64,000 nucleotides of DNA from positions 77,075,168 through 77,139,167 of the forward strand of contig OX235270.1 in NCBI GenBank assembly GCA_944472135.2. Direction: 5' to 3'. Numbering within the stretch: position 1 is the first letter of the stretch; each line of letters opens with the position of its first letter. The stretch is from Trichobilharzia regenti (Eukaryota; Platyhelminthes; Trematoda; Strigeidida; Schistosomatidae). The notes under the pieces were generated by a model. It did not search any database and had not been told where the DNA came from. It saw only the letters and a program-made list of their open reading frames with translations. Below are positions 54,401 to 64,000 of the stretch, piece after piece. The position numbers and the translations under genes were made by a program.

Positions 54401-57400
54401 CACTCTAAGTATTCATGAGAAATGCAACATATACATTTCTTCATGAAGTACGGAGAACTATATAGCTGCAAAACTAGCTTAAGATGATTTGTAATGTTTC
54501 AGAAGGTCTTGATACATTTCATGTGTACTTAGCATTTAATAAACCTGCATTTTTATGTTTTGTTTTAATAATTAGGTTGCTAAATTCTGCAATAATCTTG
54601 CCCAGTCAAACCACCCCCTGAAAATTTCTATGTATGATGAATTGAAAAATACTTTATTCCAATGGATTAATGAATCTGAGCATTCCATGACATCAGCAAC
54701 TAATACGGGTAAAGTGACTCGTATTCTCATTGGTCGTGTTGATCCGTTACGATTCATCAGCTTGCTGGACAATTTAGCTAGATCGAGCAGCCAAAAGGTC
54801 AATAAGACTGTAATTAAAAATGCAAGTTTTACTATGAAAAAACTAGTGGATGATGTGGATCAGTGTGATGAAATCTTCACAGTACAAACAGACTGGTGTA
54901 TTGATCTATTTCGTCGTATTGGCGATATACTATTAAACGCTATGACAGAGAAAGCACTCGAAAGAAGTTCACTGAGAAGTTTCTATATTTTATTATTGTT
55001 ATGCATCTATGGTCACCTACCTTTGAAGTGTTTTACTGTTCCATCTATCATTCAAGAAGTATTTTCATCACTTCTACCAAACCTACCACATGAAGTACAT
55101 TCTATTTGTTGGTCGCATCCAGTTATCTTTGGCTTAGCTAAATCATGGGCTCTTTCTACTGAAAATATTGACAGTGAATCAACAATTCCAACTGATTCAT
55201 CATCATGCTTAATATTTACAAATGATATACTCCCACTTTTGATTCAGTCTTTATCCAGTCTTAAGAAGACTTTCAATTCAGCCGGTTTATCACCTAAGTT
55301 ACTCTCTAATCGCCTTAGTGATACCTTGTGTTTTTGGGCTCGAGTATGGTTTGATAAAATCAGGGATATTGAAAATACACATAACAGAGGTGTTATTGCA
55401 TACATGAATAATCTGCATTCTTTGATAACAAGTTCTTTGCACAATATATCAAGTTATAACGATAATAGTGACAACCATTATGATGCTATAATACCCATTC
55501 AGTTAGTTGAAACATTATCCAATTGTTTACAAAACCGATATGAAAACATTTTGCTGCTTGATTCTGGTTTTGATGGTATTCATGCTACAGAATTAAGAAT
55601 TACTGGTAGCCTATTAATTCACCTGTTACAAGAGGTTGGAAATAGTGACCTATTCAATTCATCCCGTTTAAATTATTTGTTCTTCTTGTTGACAAAACTG
55701 TTATTCTATGCATACAACCTCAGTGCTTTTATGAAAATTACACAGACTGTTAATGTTTCACACTCATTGAAATCAATGGAAGACGATCAGGATTCCCTTC
55801 ATCCTTCTGTGGTTAGTGATGAACAACACGATGACCATGCTCAAGATGATGACGATGGTGATTTTGTGTGTAGTTTCAACGAATTGACTAACCGATCAGA
55901 GGGAGTTATACTGAATCGGTTGAAGTATGAAGAAGTATCAGAATGGAATGAAGAAAGCTTCTTTAATCAGCTATCTAATCTTATTTTCACGACAACTGCA
56001 CATTCAGAGTGGATTACTCCGTCATTCTTTCAATTTGTTGCAAGCCTTTATTCAAGTGTCTGCGATAAACAGCATCCTTCATTTCCTTTCATTGCACAAT
56101 TTTCTTTCTTGTGGTTGAAATATTTAATTGAACACGTAAAACTTGTTTTAGAGGCAGTCGTAACTCTTTATCCTTTACCCAAGTCGAATCTTGCCTCAAG
56201 ACATCTTATAAGCAATTATAGGCTAAGCCCTTTGCCTATATTACCTCATTTAGGTAAATTAGTTCGCTTACATCACTTAGGTTTAATGTTGCGTCTGCAC
56301 CTGTATCTTGTTTCATGTGATGATGAGATGATAGTGAATCAGTATTTATTATGTCTTGGATTTATACGTGTTTGGATATCAAGTTTTTGTGAACCTTGGG
56401 ACTTGTGCACTGATTTTGGATGGCCATCAGAACAAATAGATTTAAATGTACGCGAACTAAATAGTCAGAAAAAGCATCATCTTGAACCTGCATTATCTGC
56501 ATTTGAAAAAGTTGGTTCTTCACTCACAAAAACATTGGGTTCGTCTTGGCACGATCTAACTGCCAGCTATCCACTAATGCGTCTACTGAATTTATCATCT
56601 TCGAAGGTGTTGGAATCTATTACTCCTTTAGAATCTTCAATGTATCCCCTTTTGCATCTAACAGTAAATGTGCTGTTATTGAATCGTTTACGTACTATAC
56701 ATTCAAATCTTTGGCCTTGTGACGTTAAACTTGCAGCTAGTTGTAGTGATGATGGAAGTCAAGGTTTTGTGTGGACTGAACGGTATTTGCCATTTACCAC
56801 TTCACAGGAGATAAATTATTCAGACAAAATAAATTTCAACAAGTGTATCGAACTGTATTTGCCTGCAGGGATTATCCGTCGTTGCTTACCAAGGCAGGAT
56901 TTGTTAGGCAAATTGAAAAGTTTTTCTTTATCTCTTGGAGAGTGTGATATATCGAATCCAAACGACTATCATCTGAAGATTCATGCTTGCATTACTGAAT
57001 TAATCTCAAGTCTTGTCAATATTCGTGTAGCTGCTCCAATTTACTTGACAACATTTTCTACTGTTATGTTGGAGGACTATCGAACGTGGTTAACTAATTT
57101 AGCAGATGCTGTAATAGAGGATAACAGTCTGTGTTTAAAGTCACCTGAAATTTTCAGCGCATGTCTTTCAACAATGAGTTATCTTGAATGCTTACTATTA
57201 CTGTGGCAACCATGGCAGTGGAGTATGGTAGAATCTGAAAACTCCCCAGTTTCTGTTAGACTGGGTCTTATCCACTTAAGCATGCGAATGCGTCAACTCA
57301 GGCCATATTTATCATTGCAACAGTGGGATTTTATCCTCTGTCTAACTGTTAGTTGGGTTTGTGGAAGTGTTCAATACTTACGTGAGTTACCTAAATCCGG

Positions 57401-60104
57401 TTCAGAAAAAACAATACGTGATATATTTGCATTTCGGTCATTTCGAATGTCATCTGCACTTGGTGCTATTTTTGTTAGACGTAATTCACACTTACCTCTG
57501 TCAGATTGTATTATTTCGCAGGAAAGTAGTTCGAGTAAAAGAGCTATCCAATCGGATAATATGGATGAGAACGATGATATTGAGATCGAAGATGAGGAGC
57601 CTACTAATGAGTTTTATGATGAAGAAGAGCATGCAAAACAACTTTCTGATTTGTCATGTGATAATCACGATCAATCTAAAGATATTTTAAATGAAAATTT
57701 CAATATAGATTTAGAAGAAGAATTAGAAGCTGATTCTGGACAAACAGAGTTAGATGGAGACAATGATTTAGATGATGAAGAGTATATGTATAGTGCTTTC
57801 TCGAGAGGATTACCCCTTATACCTCGTAGAGGAGAGACAAACGAAAGTGTTCGAAACGATTGGGAAAACTTTTTTTCTGCGAACCTCTATTCCACTTTTT
57901 TACCTGTCGTCTTGAAGACCTGTGTACCACAAGAACGCCGCGAATGTCAAGCAACACTGGATACAGATGTACATATTCAAGCTCTTTGTGCTGCTTTTGC
58001 CACTTGTCCAGCTAATCATTTAATTACAACATTCACTAATCAACCTGCATTAATACTTGAGTTTTTGAGTAATGTTCAGTTGAATACAAGTCAATCAAAT
58101 ATAATTAATCAACTTTTCCCCTCTAAGAATGTCTCTGTGCATGACTTTACTTCTGGATTTCGTGCCAGTTTGGATATGGCTTGCAAATTAATTACTTCTT
58201 CACCTCATCAATCTGGTCAGCTTCTTGGACATATTTTACTTAATCGACTTTTTGGAATGCGTATTTTGCAGGGCAAGAATAAAACGTCAGTATCTATAGC
58301 GAATTATCTGGTTCGTCGAATTCCAGCCTCTTGGATTTCAGCTCTGTATGGTGTGTTACCTACGTCCATTGAGAAGTATTTGTATAGTGAATTAGCTGCT
58401 GATAATTGGGGTCGTGGTGATTCAAGCTTATCATACTTGATTGATTGCTCAGTTTCCGGCTGGAAATTAAGTTGTCAGTCTCATCAAGCCCTTCTAGGTT
58501 ATTTGCTTGCTTGGGATAGCTTGTTAAGTCTGATGACATGCGCTGGTGCACAAACCCGAGCATTTTTACAAAGTGCCTTGTTGACTACATCTGCTGTTAT
58601 GTTTGACCGATTTATGCTTGTAATTGGATTACTTCTACCACCATCAGGAAATCTGGAAGAATATACAAATACTGTTTGTAGATTGGAACCTGATGAACGC
58701 CTTTTGTTGCTCAACTCAACGTCTCGTATGTATCTCACAGCTGCTCTGACCATATTTTCCTCTCGCCGTCATTACAGACGTCCAACCAATTTGATGATAC
58801 CACTTGCTTCTGGAGATGATAGAGAGTGGAGAGATGTGTTTTCTCCTGATGATAAACTCCTTCAGATACCAGGACATAGAATAGCTCATGATATTAGTCA
58901 TTTTGCAGTGAGACTATTTCGCCGCTTCTTGTCTGATGCTCCAGGTTTAATTCGCGCATGGCACACTCAAGTCACATCTTTATCTACCTCATCACAAAAT
59001 ACAACGACACCTACTAGTCCACTTGCTTCCCACCGGCCTGGTCGTTTACGTCAATTGGCTGGTACTATAGATAAACTAGTGTCAAAATATTTTTCATCTA
59101 GTTTAGCACGAGATGAAGTGGTGCTAGTCCAGTATCGTTCATATCTAAGATTACTGAACAAAGAGCGGAATTCTTCAAAGAATTTATTTTCCTTTCTTAA
59201 AAGTACAGCTGAAGCTGGAAGCGTTCGTATCAAAGGTCGTCCTTTATCACGCGAGGTAAGCATCAACTATCACATTTTTTTCATACCAGTACACTTCATG
59301 ATCTATTTTAATTTTCCATCTACTTGTACAAATACTTATTTTGTGTCTTAATGAACATGGGGGCATACCATTAATGCCTTATTGTACTGGACTGTAGAGA
59401 TTTTATTGATTTTAGGTTAGATTTCGTCAAGAGAACCATTGGAAACCATAGAGCTTGGGTGGTTGTTTTATCCCAGTTTTAGATTCTTCATTAGTACATA
59501 CCCACTCACCGTGCAGGGAATCAGACAAACGTTATTCAAGTTACCAGGTGGTCAATGAATGGGAAGCGTACAACCCGTGAATTCGAACTCCAGTCATTTG
59601 CCGATATAGTGTCACTGCTATCCCGTTGCGTCGGTGACGTTATATATATATATATATTAGTAAATTAAATATTCCCATAATTTATTCAGAACAAAATATT
59701 TAGAGCGAACAATTGTTTTCAATAAATTCTTTTTCAGGCTCTACAATTATAAATCCATTAATGTAAGCATACAATAGCCAGTAAAGGCGAATTAGAATCA
59801 TATCAGAAAGTGTATTGTGGAACAAGTATAAGATGGGATGAAACAATAGTCATATAGTTTTTTAATATGCATGGTCAATAACAACATTGGGACAGAATGA
59901 GATGAAATAATTTAATTTAATGTGTGTATATATATAAATATAGTTAACAGAAAATACAGGTTTCAAGAGTGAGTGTAATCAGGGTGTGTGAGGCAATATG
60001 AAAAAATTTACTGGCTATTGTATGCTTACATTAATGGATTTATAATTGTAGAGCCTGAAGAAGAATTTATTGAAAACAATTGCTCGCTCTAAATATTTTG
60101 TTCC

Positions 60105-60143
<39 letters not shown>

Positions 60144-63100
60144 ATGATGGCTTGACGAATGATCCAGCATTTAAAAGCTTAACTATAGAAGGATCAGTAA
60201 GATCGATGCAGCAGTCTGTACTTGTAAATATCTTGTAGGATCGCTTAGTATACCGAATTTCCAACACTACTAATATTTTTAAAATGCTGTGAATTTTCGT
60301 ATCAGATTTCACATACATTCTTGATGTCTTTTGTTGTTCAGATTATTGCTATGTATCATGTAGATGATGAGCATTCAATGGAAATGATTGTTCAGTTACC
60401 AGATAACTATCCTTTAAGCCCAGTTACTGTTAACAAAGGACGCAGTGTTGGTGTTGGCAGTCAACAGTGGCAGGCATGGCTTTTGCAGCTGTCTGTCTTT
60501 ATCAATAATCATGTAAGTTTACTCTTCTCCCAATTTTATTTTGATCGTATATGACCAGAAATGACAGGGTAAAAAAATGCCAAACACATCCACTAACCAC
60601 TGCTTCAATTATGATTTCAATCTTACATGAATATTTTAGGAAGTTTCAGTAATAACCCTGAGAGGTAAACAGTGGAAGCATTACCTTTACGATTTCCTAT
60701 CCTTATTGTTATCGACCTCCTTAACAAACAGATGGTTGAAAAGTCTAATTGATATCCAGAATTAGTCTCAGCTATACACACTTAGAAAGAAAGAGGAAGA
60801 AAATAAAGAAGTTTTCTCAGCTATCGTTAGTTGCATGTAATGACTCCTATTGTTAATTTTTCTGACAGTGTGTGTGCTGAACTAAAGCACAGTGTTACCT
60901 AAGTGAAATCTGCACAAGTATCATATTTATCTAGACGAATATATTTGGTGTCAATTCACCACTGTGATGATTATAATGTGCTTGAATCAGTAAACTTAAT
61001 TAGTTTCAGGATAGACCAGTCAGTTAGAGAACAACCATTGAATACCAGGGAGCACTGAACAGCTGTTTCATCCTAGTTTAGGATTCAGTGGCAGTACACA
61101 CCCACTGGGTTTTGAACCCAGGACCTTCCGGTTATAAGGGAAACTCGTATACCATCCAGCCACTGGGACCTGACTCAATGGCTAGTCCATGAATTCTAAC
61201 TTGAAACAAATATAGTCTCTACAAACTAATTCGTAAAGATTAACCTGATGCTCGCTAGTGACTGGCTACAGGACCAAGTTTCATGGACTTCTAGTGAGAA
61301 GTCGTGGCCGACGGGTTCCATCGAGTCGGGAGTGAGGATGGATTTCCCGTCGATGACACTGGTTGGTGGTCGCGCTAAAATCACGAATTGGTAGAAGTTA
61401 AAATTCATGAGCTAGCTATTGAGTCTCCCGGCCGACAACTGCTACCTTGTCGTGGTGGTCGGACGTGAATACCGCAGTGACCCAACAAGCTAAACTGGCT
61501 GGGACTCATATTCCTGCAGATTCTATCATGTCAGGAAGGTTGTTTGGATAGCGGTTAGACTAAAAGCAGTTACCATGGGGTACATGGGCTCCAGTATCCA
61601 ATCGGATCAAATGGCGTATGAACCTATATTGGTCACTGGCAACGATGGGAATGCAGCTCCTGACGCTGCTCTGCTGTCTTATGGATTAGACTCCAAGTCA
61701 AAGGCTCGGGGAGTGGTCCCTTAAGGAAACCACCTGCTTCGGTCTGGGCGCCCGGGCAGTATCTCAGTCCTCACACAATAAATCAGATGAAGCAACAAAC
61801 TATCAATAAAACTTATCGCGCACTCATAACAATGCTTTCGAGCAATAATGATGTCTCGAGTAACAGATGTTTTTCCAACCTTACTTTTATTTTATACATA
61901 GACTCCTATATTTTACCTTTGCTAACCTTGACGTCTTCACCTTCGGCAGCCTTTCACCTTTGTTTGAATTCCTGGCCTATCTGTGCCGCTTTGAGATGTT
62001 AGTGAGTAGCCGTCAAAACGGTTGTCACCAATGCGACACCTGAGACAGATATCCGGAATCCGCGTTCAAGCTCGCCACCTACAATGTTCGGACACTGATG
62101 CAAATCGGACAACAGTCAGAGTTTTAAGAACATTGGAAAGCCTCGCTATCGATGTCTGCTACATTTCGAAGACCCGCATTCAAAATCCCAGTGAAGTGCT
62201 TCGTCTATCCTCTCCATCTGAAAGTCCTAGTAGTATGTACCACCTGCGCTTGTCCGGGATCCTGTGGCGTCGGCGTAGCTGGTGTCGGTGTCTCACTGAG
62301 CGCTAGAACCGAAGCTGCATTACTCGACTGGATCCCCATTAACAGTCGTTTACGTGCCGTGGGGGTGGAAGGTTATACGAAAGTAAGGAGTAGTAGGCCA
62401 GATAGGCAGTGTCTATTTGTTGTCTCTGCTTATACACCGACGGATTTCACCCTGGATGCCAACTGAGTGATCTCTTGAAACAGGCGGGTTGGAGAGATAT
62501 CGTAGTGCTGGCTGGGGACTTAAATACACAGTTCAGGCGTCTAAGCTCAGAGGAGAATTGTGTAGGTGGTTGCAGGTATGGGGACCGTCTTCAGCAGCTT
62601 TGCGCGAATCACAACCTATTTCTAGCCAGTACCAACTTCCGGCACAACCATCGCCGTAGCGCTACCTGGCGTCCTCTCTCTGCGAATCAGGCTTAGACTC
62701 AGATCGATCATATTGCTGTCAGTTTCCGATGGCGAGGATGCATTACAAGACTGCCACTACTTCTGGAGCACATGTCTGGACTCCTATCATGCGTTAGTTT
62801 GTGCCAGAGTTGTCTTGCGTTTTGGTGGGGTTAATAAAAGGGGTTTAAACGTTGATGTGAGCAAATTAGTAGCACCTGCTACTTCTTTGAAATACCAGAA
62901 TGAGTTGCAATCACTGCTCGCTAGAAACCCTTCAAGTAGTATAGATGAACACTGGCTTCATCTGCAAGATGCCATGCAAATTGCGAGTGTATCCGCTTGT
63001 GGCTTGAAAAAATGCTCCGCTAAATACCACTGGGTTTCTGCGAGTTTCTTGCAACTCCTGGTGGTCAGAACGTGAGTGTGAGATGGAGTCTTCTGCTGCA

Positions 63101-63690
63101 TCTGGCAATAGTTGGAAGCTGTTCTAACTCATCCGAGCCACCGACAGTAAGAAACAAGATTTCAGCGAGACGGTTTGTGAGGCAGATGGCACCACAAAAT
63201 CAAATAGCGTTAGGCATGTTTGTTCGTAGAGTTGACCGATGGAATTCAGTACAGTATGAGGCATGACCTGTTAAGATCTCTATCCAGCCAGAAATGGTTA
63301 TCTGTAGGATACAAAAAGATATAGTGGACTATTTTAGTGAACTAAAAGAAGCCAGTATTTGTAAAGTTATCTTATCAGCAGCTGATCATTCTTTCGTTAA
63401 ATGTACTTTTCTTTTTTCTCTGATAAACAACAACATAGAACGGATCGATTTTAGATGGTATTGATCTGTGGCAACGTAATGTACGTAAGAAGTTCGATGG
63501 CGTTGAAGAATGTGCAATTTGTTTTTCTGTTATACATCACAGTAATTTCAGTGTGCCAAAAATGAATTGTCCTACTTGTCGAAAATTATTTCATTATGCT
63601 TGTATGCGTAAATGGTTTACGACCAGTAAAAATCGTGCTTGCCCATTGTGTAGACAGTTGTTTAACAATCCAACCGGTCGTCTTGTATGA
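41958..63690 (+). CDS. LTN1: LTN1, listerin E3 ubiquitin-protein ligase (six coding exons)
   Basis: Listerin is the RING ubiquitin ligase of the ribosome-associated quality control complex; it marks nascent chains stuck on 60S subunits, in the cytosol. Exons: 41958-42485, 49531-50364, 52310-52750, 54576-59255, 60342-60512, 63439-63690; every junction is phase 0 and GT/AG. The conceptual protein is 2301 residues, longer than human LTN1 (about 1766). The N-terminus MGGKKKTAV...[12 protein letters not shown] matches the family start, followed by a helical-repeat body, acidic insertions, an RWD-like segment (exon 5) and a C4HC3 RING at the extreme end. The start ATG is the first in frame and fits the conserved N-terminus. 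The five introns, 0.9 to 7 kb, are filled with RTE and SINE insertions. The identification is strong. Confidence 0.95.
44220..44863 (-). pseudogene. RTE C-terminal region (intron copy)
   Basis: The 75-codon frame at 44863-44639 reads [47 protein letters not shown] and [10 protein letters not shown]. Beyond it, broken frames give [17 protein letters not shown] and GDMVQHRSQ down to 44220. It matches the 38689-39522 protein part by part. Confidence 0.85.
45295..45545 (-). pseudogene. RTE RT fragment, after the nested insertion
   Basis: Reads [57 protein letters not shown], matching NIVSKVL, AGFRPGRGCIDHIFTL and FLDLKAAFDSVDREV of the reference. The motif A Asp is replaced by Gly (FLGLKAEFD), so it is dead. 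Its upstream part lies across the insertion, at 46070 onward. Confidence 0.85.
45565..46066 (+). mobile_element. 5'-truncated RTE copy inserted into the antisense RTE copy
   Basis: A 502-bp 3' end of the same family on the plus strand, bounded by the 7-bp duplication AGGATAC (45558-45564 and 46067-46073). It reads [50 protein letters not shown] and ends in the family 3' untranslated part (TGATGAATCCAGGCAG). Confidence 0.92.
46070..46572 (-). pseudogene. RTE pre-RT and RT motif 0 (intron copy)
   Basis: The minus strand gives [20 protein letters not shown] and [16 protein letters not shown] (46356-46165), then a worn [12 protein letters not shown] segment at about 46110-46075. It matches EVTKAVTNLKLGKAAGPDGM of the reference, with Glu in place of the Asp of GPD. 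Further upstream on this strand, 46600-46400 shows the linker region out of frame. Confidence 0.8.
47105..47744 (-). pseudogene. RTE endonuclease (intron copy)
   Basis: Two minus-strand frames. The first (47744-47271) has [50 protein letters not shown] and [19 protein letters not shown], showing the intact start of the family protein that is broken in the 35942 copy. The second (47362-47105) has [20 protein letters not shown] frameshift near 47330 separates them, and one extra Ser lies before AGDFNAQ. Confidence 0.85.
48613..49071 (+). mobile_element. RTE-like 3' fragment with ATA tail, in LTN1 intron 1
   Basis: 459 bp bounded by the 12-bp duplication ATAGTGATTCAT (48601-48612 and 49072-49083). 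The text reads [23 protein letters not shown] and [20 protein letters not shown], with a TAATAATAATAAG tail. It is the family of the 24470-26640 element, 5'-truncated. Confidence 0.9.
49531..50364 (+). CDS. LTN1: LTN1 exon 2
   Basis: 278 codons between TTTTGCAG and CAG|GTGAGA, phase 0 on both sides. It opens [20 protein letters not shown], which continues the N-terminal domain of listerin (W..A..D.Y...A..A...F) and then [15 protein letters not shown]. The rest is helical-repeat-like. A Ser/Cys-rich stretch near residues 65-95 of the exon is probably a loop. Confidence 0.9.
50365..52309 (+). other. LTN1 intron 2
   Basis: 1.9 kb, GTGAGA to GATTTTCAG, AT-rich. It contains a tRNA-like SINE piece at 51750-51860. 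No other feature is recognised. Confidence 0.8.
51750..51860 (+). mobile_element. tRNA-derived SINE fragment
   Basis: A box TAGCTCATTGG at 51758-51768 and B box AGTTTGAGACC at 51795-51805 are 26 bp apart. Downstream, TTGGCAACTGGACAGTATCATC may be SINE body. No hammerhead core is visible. Confidence 0.5.
52310..52750 (+). CDS. LTN1: LTN1 exon 3
   Basis: 147 codons from TTTTCAG|GTATAT to CAA|GTAAGT, phase 0. It reads [19 protein letters not shown], then [18 protein letters not shown] and [12 protein letters not shown]. These are amphipathic helices of the HEAT-like body. The first codons GTATAT look like a donor but are coding here, because the acceptor precedes them and the frame is continuous. 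Confidence 0.88.
53725..53959 (+). mobile_element. RTE-like 3' fragment with ATA tail, in LTN1 intron 3
   Basis: 235 bp bounded by AGTATTC (53718-53724 and 53960-53966). It reads [17 protein letters not shown] and ends in AATAATAATAATAATG. Same family as 24470-26640, heavily 5'-truncated. Confidence 0.87.
54043..54240 (+). mobile_element. tRNA-like SINE with intact acceptor-stem pairing
   Basis: The first 76 bases look like a tRNA: GTGCGTCGG at the 5' end pairs with CCGACGCAC at 54110-54118, with A box TGGCACAGTGG (54052-54062) and B box GGTTCGAGCCC (54096-54106). A body of about 120 bp follows (GGTCGGCCTGCGAATTTTGG ... AAAATAAAATAAAA). The A-rich end supports a SINE more than a true tRNA gene. 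Confidence 0.65.
54576..59255 (+). CDS. LTN1: LTN1 exon 4 (body and conserved C-terminal region)
   Basis: A single 4680-base exon of 1560 codons from AATTAG|GTTGCT to CGAG|GTAAGC, phase 0. Most of it is Leu-rich helical repeat. Two acidic low-complexity insertions stand out: [13 protein letters not shown] near exon residue 425 and [20 protein letters not shown] near exon residue 1000, the second continuing to [13 protein letters not shown]. The end carries family features: [31 protein letters not shown] and [13 protein letters not shown], the stretch that leads into the RWD domain in other listerins. The large size explains much of the extra length over vertebrate LTN1. Confidence 0.92.
59570..59645 (-). 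mobile_element. tRNA-like SINE fragment
   Basis: On the minus strand, ACGCAACGGGATAGCAGTG is followed by GAGTTCGAATTCACGGG, an A/B-box-like pair about 34 bp apart. Related text to the left (59460-59560) may be the SINE body. It is weaker than the other SINE calls. Confidence 0.4.
59641..59660. repeat. AT microsatellite
   Basis: TATATATATATATATAT at the left edge of the inverted-repeat unit. Confidence 0.9.
59684..60108. repeat. 102-bp inverted repeat with 221-bp centre
   Basis: Left arm 59684-59785 and right arm 60007-60108 are reverse complements with about three mismatches in 102 bases. Both arms are bordered outward by AT-rich or (AT)n sequence. The centre includes a run ending TTTAATGTGTGTATATATATAA. 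This is the shape of a MITE or a fold-back unit. No coding is seen. Confidence 0.9.
60107..60140. repeat. AT microsatellite
   Basis: A run of about 16 AT units directly to the right of the inverted repeat. Confidence 0.9.
60342..60512 (+). CDS. LTN1: LTN1 exon 5 (RWD-like domain)
   Basis: 57 codons from GTTCAG|ATTATT to CAT|GTAAGT, phase 0. It reads [20 protein letters not shown], then [11 protein letters not shown] and [15 protein letters not shown], matching the listerin RWD pattern (Y...D..ME..I.LP..YPL.PV.V...G....QW..WLLQL..F). In the family this domain helps place the RING near the polypeptide exit tunnel. Confidence 0.94.
61030..61210 (-). mobile_element. tRNA-derived SINE with decayed hammerhead (Sm-alpha-like)
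   Basis: Minus-strand relative of the SINE at 21500-21780. B box GGTTCAAAACC (61118-61108), AGGTCCCAGTGGCTGGATGG start, and downstream CTAAACTAGGAT and GAAACAGCTGTTC. In the ribozyme part stem II is ATCC/GGAT and GAAA is kept, but the CUGANGA core is reduced to CTGA, so activity is unlikely. Confidence 0.8.
61430..63250 (+). mobile_element. RTE (SR2-like) element, 5' half only
   Basis: It starts with the same 5'-terminal block as the 35942 element (GGCCGAC ... GTGGTGGTCGGAC) and TTGTTTGGATAGCGGTTAGA. Leader and endonuclease follow, and it fades after the post-endonuclease linker near 63250 without reaching the RT. Sequence is clearly diverged from the 35942 copy. Confidence 0.8.
62022..63266 (+). 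pseudogene. RTE endonuclease fragments
   Basis: Frames at 62022-62306, 62152-62466, 62409-62696, 62713-63075 and 63072-63266 piece together as one protein: [82 protein letters not shown] near 62700 and [17 protein letters not shown]. The Phe/Asn of the catalytic GDFN is GDLN, and the last motif reads SYHAL where DTDHAL stands in the reference, so a catalytic residue is lost. At least four frame changes. Confidence 0.8.
63439..63690 (+). CDS. LTN1: LTN1 exon 6 (C-terminal RING)
   Basis: 83 codons and TGA, from ACATAG|AACGGA, phase 0. It reads [32 protein letters not shown], then [17 protein letters not shown] and [10 protein letters not shown]. Cys and His spacing is C-x2-C, C-x2-C, H-x2-C, C-x2-C, the C4HC3 RING of listerins; KWF before the last pair is a family signature. 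Function is E2 recruitment for ubiquitin transfer to the stalled chain. Confidence 0.95.
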   Translation, partial: NGSILDGIDLWQRNVRKKFDGVEECAICFSVIHHSNFSVPKMNCPTCRKLFHYACMRKWFTTSKNRACPLCRQLFNNPTGRLV

Positions 63691-64000
63691 ACACGATTCA
63701 AGAAGTGGAAATATTCCTGACTTTGTGTTTTTTTTATTGATATACTTTTCTCACATTTAACAGTTTCTTTTTGCATGCCTTGGTTTCTTTCACAGTTATG
63801 TAAAATGCTACTTGTTCTTTGTTAAGTAGTTAAATTATTAAGCATACTTAAGTTGAAAATGGAATGTCAAATTTATGTGATACCTTTTTAAAAAGAAAAA
63901 GCTGATTAACTGTGTACAAGAGAATCGTTGAAAGAATACTTTTTATTATTCTTATACTTTTATGCCAGTCTATTCTGTTTGAATGAATGTGACTTTTTCT
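63691..64000 (+). other. LTN1 3' flank
   Basis: T-rich sequence after the stop, probably 3' untranslated. No canonical AATAAA was found in the 310 bases present. Confidence 0.5.

Larger units (their letters stand above)
52751..54575 (+). other. LTN1 intron 3
   Basis: 1.8 kb, GTAAGT to AATAATTAG. It holds an RTE 3' fragment (53725-53959) and a tRNA-like SINE (54043-54240). The first 950 bases show nothing recognisable. Confidence 0.8.
59256..60341 (+). other. LTN1 intron 4
   Basis: 1.1 kb, GTAAGC to TTGTTCAG. It contains a minus-strand tRNA-like piece (59570-59645), AT microsatellites, and a 102-bp inverted repeat (59684-60108). Confidence 0.85.
60513..63438 (+). other. LTN1 intron 5
   Basis: 2.9 kb, GTAAGT to ACATAG. 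It carries a minus-strand SINE with a decayed hammerhead (61030-61210) and the 5' half of an RTE element (61430-63250). Confidence 0.85.

Overview
This window looks like nuclear DNA of a blood fluke (Schistosoma or a close trematode relative). The base composition is AT-rich and introns are bounded by GT/AG. It is packed with retroelements of the kinds known from schistosomes: Ty3/Gypsy, BEL/Pao (Sinbad/Saci-1-like gag), CR1-like and RTE-like (SR2-like) non-LTR elements, and tRNA-derived SINEs, one carrying a hammerhead ribozyme. No search was run, so the genus is an inference from these families.

One single-copy host gene is present: LTN1 (listerin, the ribosome-associated E3 ubiquitin ligase), plus strand, six coding exons from 41958 to 63690. 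All coding junctions are phase 0 and the conceptual protein is 2301 residues. The conserved N-terminus, a long helical-repeat body with acidic insertions, the RWD-like region and the C-terminal RING are all readable. Its five introns hold RTE fragments, SINEs and a 102-bp inverted repeat.

The first 41 kb is a nested transposon graveyard. From left to right: unassigned sequence (1-2560); a degenerate minus-strand non-LTR block (2571-7697) split by a young, internally deleted Gypsy element (3608-6530) with near-identical LTRs and a 5-bp target duplication; a minus-strand CR1-like element with ORF1, endonuclease and reverse transcriptase (7800-11300); a plus-strand CR1-like element (11690-17890) split by a chimeric BEL element (14926-16219) and an RTE fragment; a second copy of the first block without the Gypsy insertion (18884-20648), which supplies the empty site; a hammerhead SINE (21500-21780); a 3' BEL fragment (22177-24310); an RTE-like element (24470-26640); a BEL 5' fragment (27637-28495); and a plus-strand CR1-like element (28770-34592) split by a complete but pol-less BEL element with two 358-bp LTRs (29442-33403).

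At 35942-39704 lies an almost intact RTE element with an 8-bp target duplication and two single-base frameshifts. Its 5' terminus recurs in two other copies and may fold into a ribozyme-like structure. LTN1 follows. Apart from LTN1, coding capacity is retroelement-derived and mostly broken. The longest intact frames outside LTN1 are the Gypsy gag-protease fusion (585 codons), the BEL gag (651 codons) and the RTE endonuclease-RT (713 codons).
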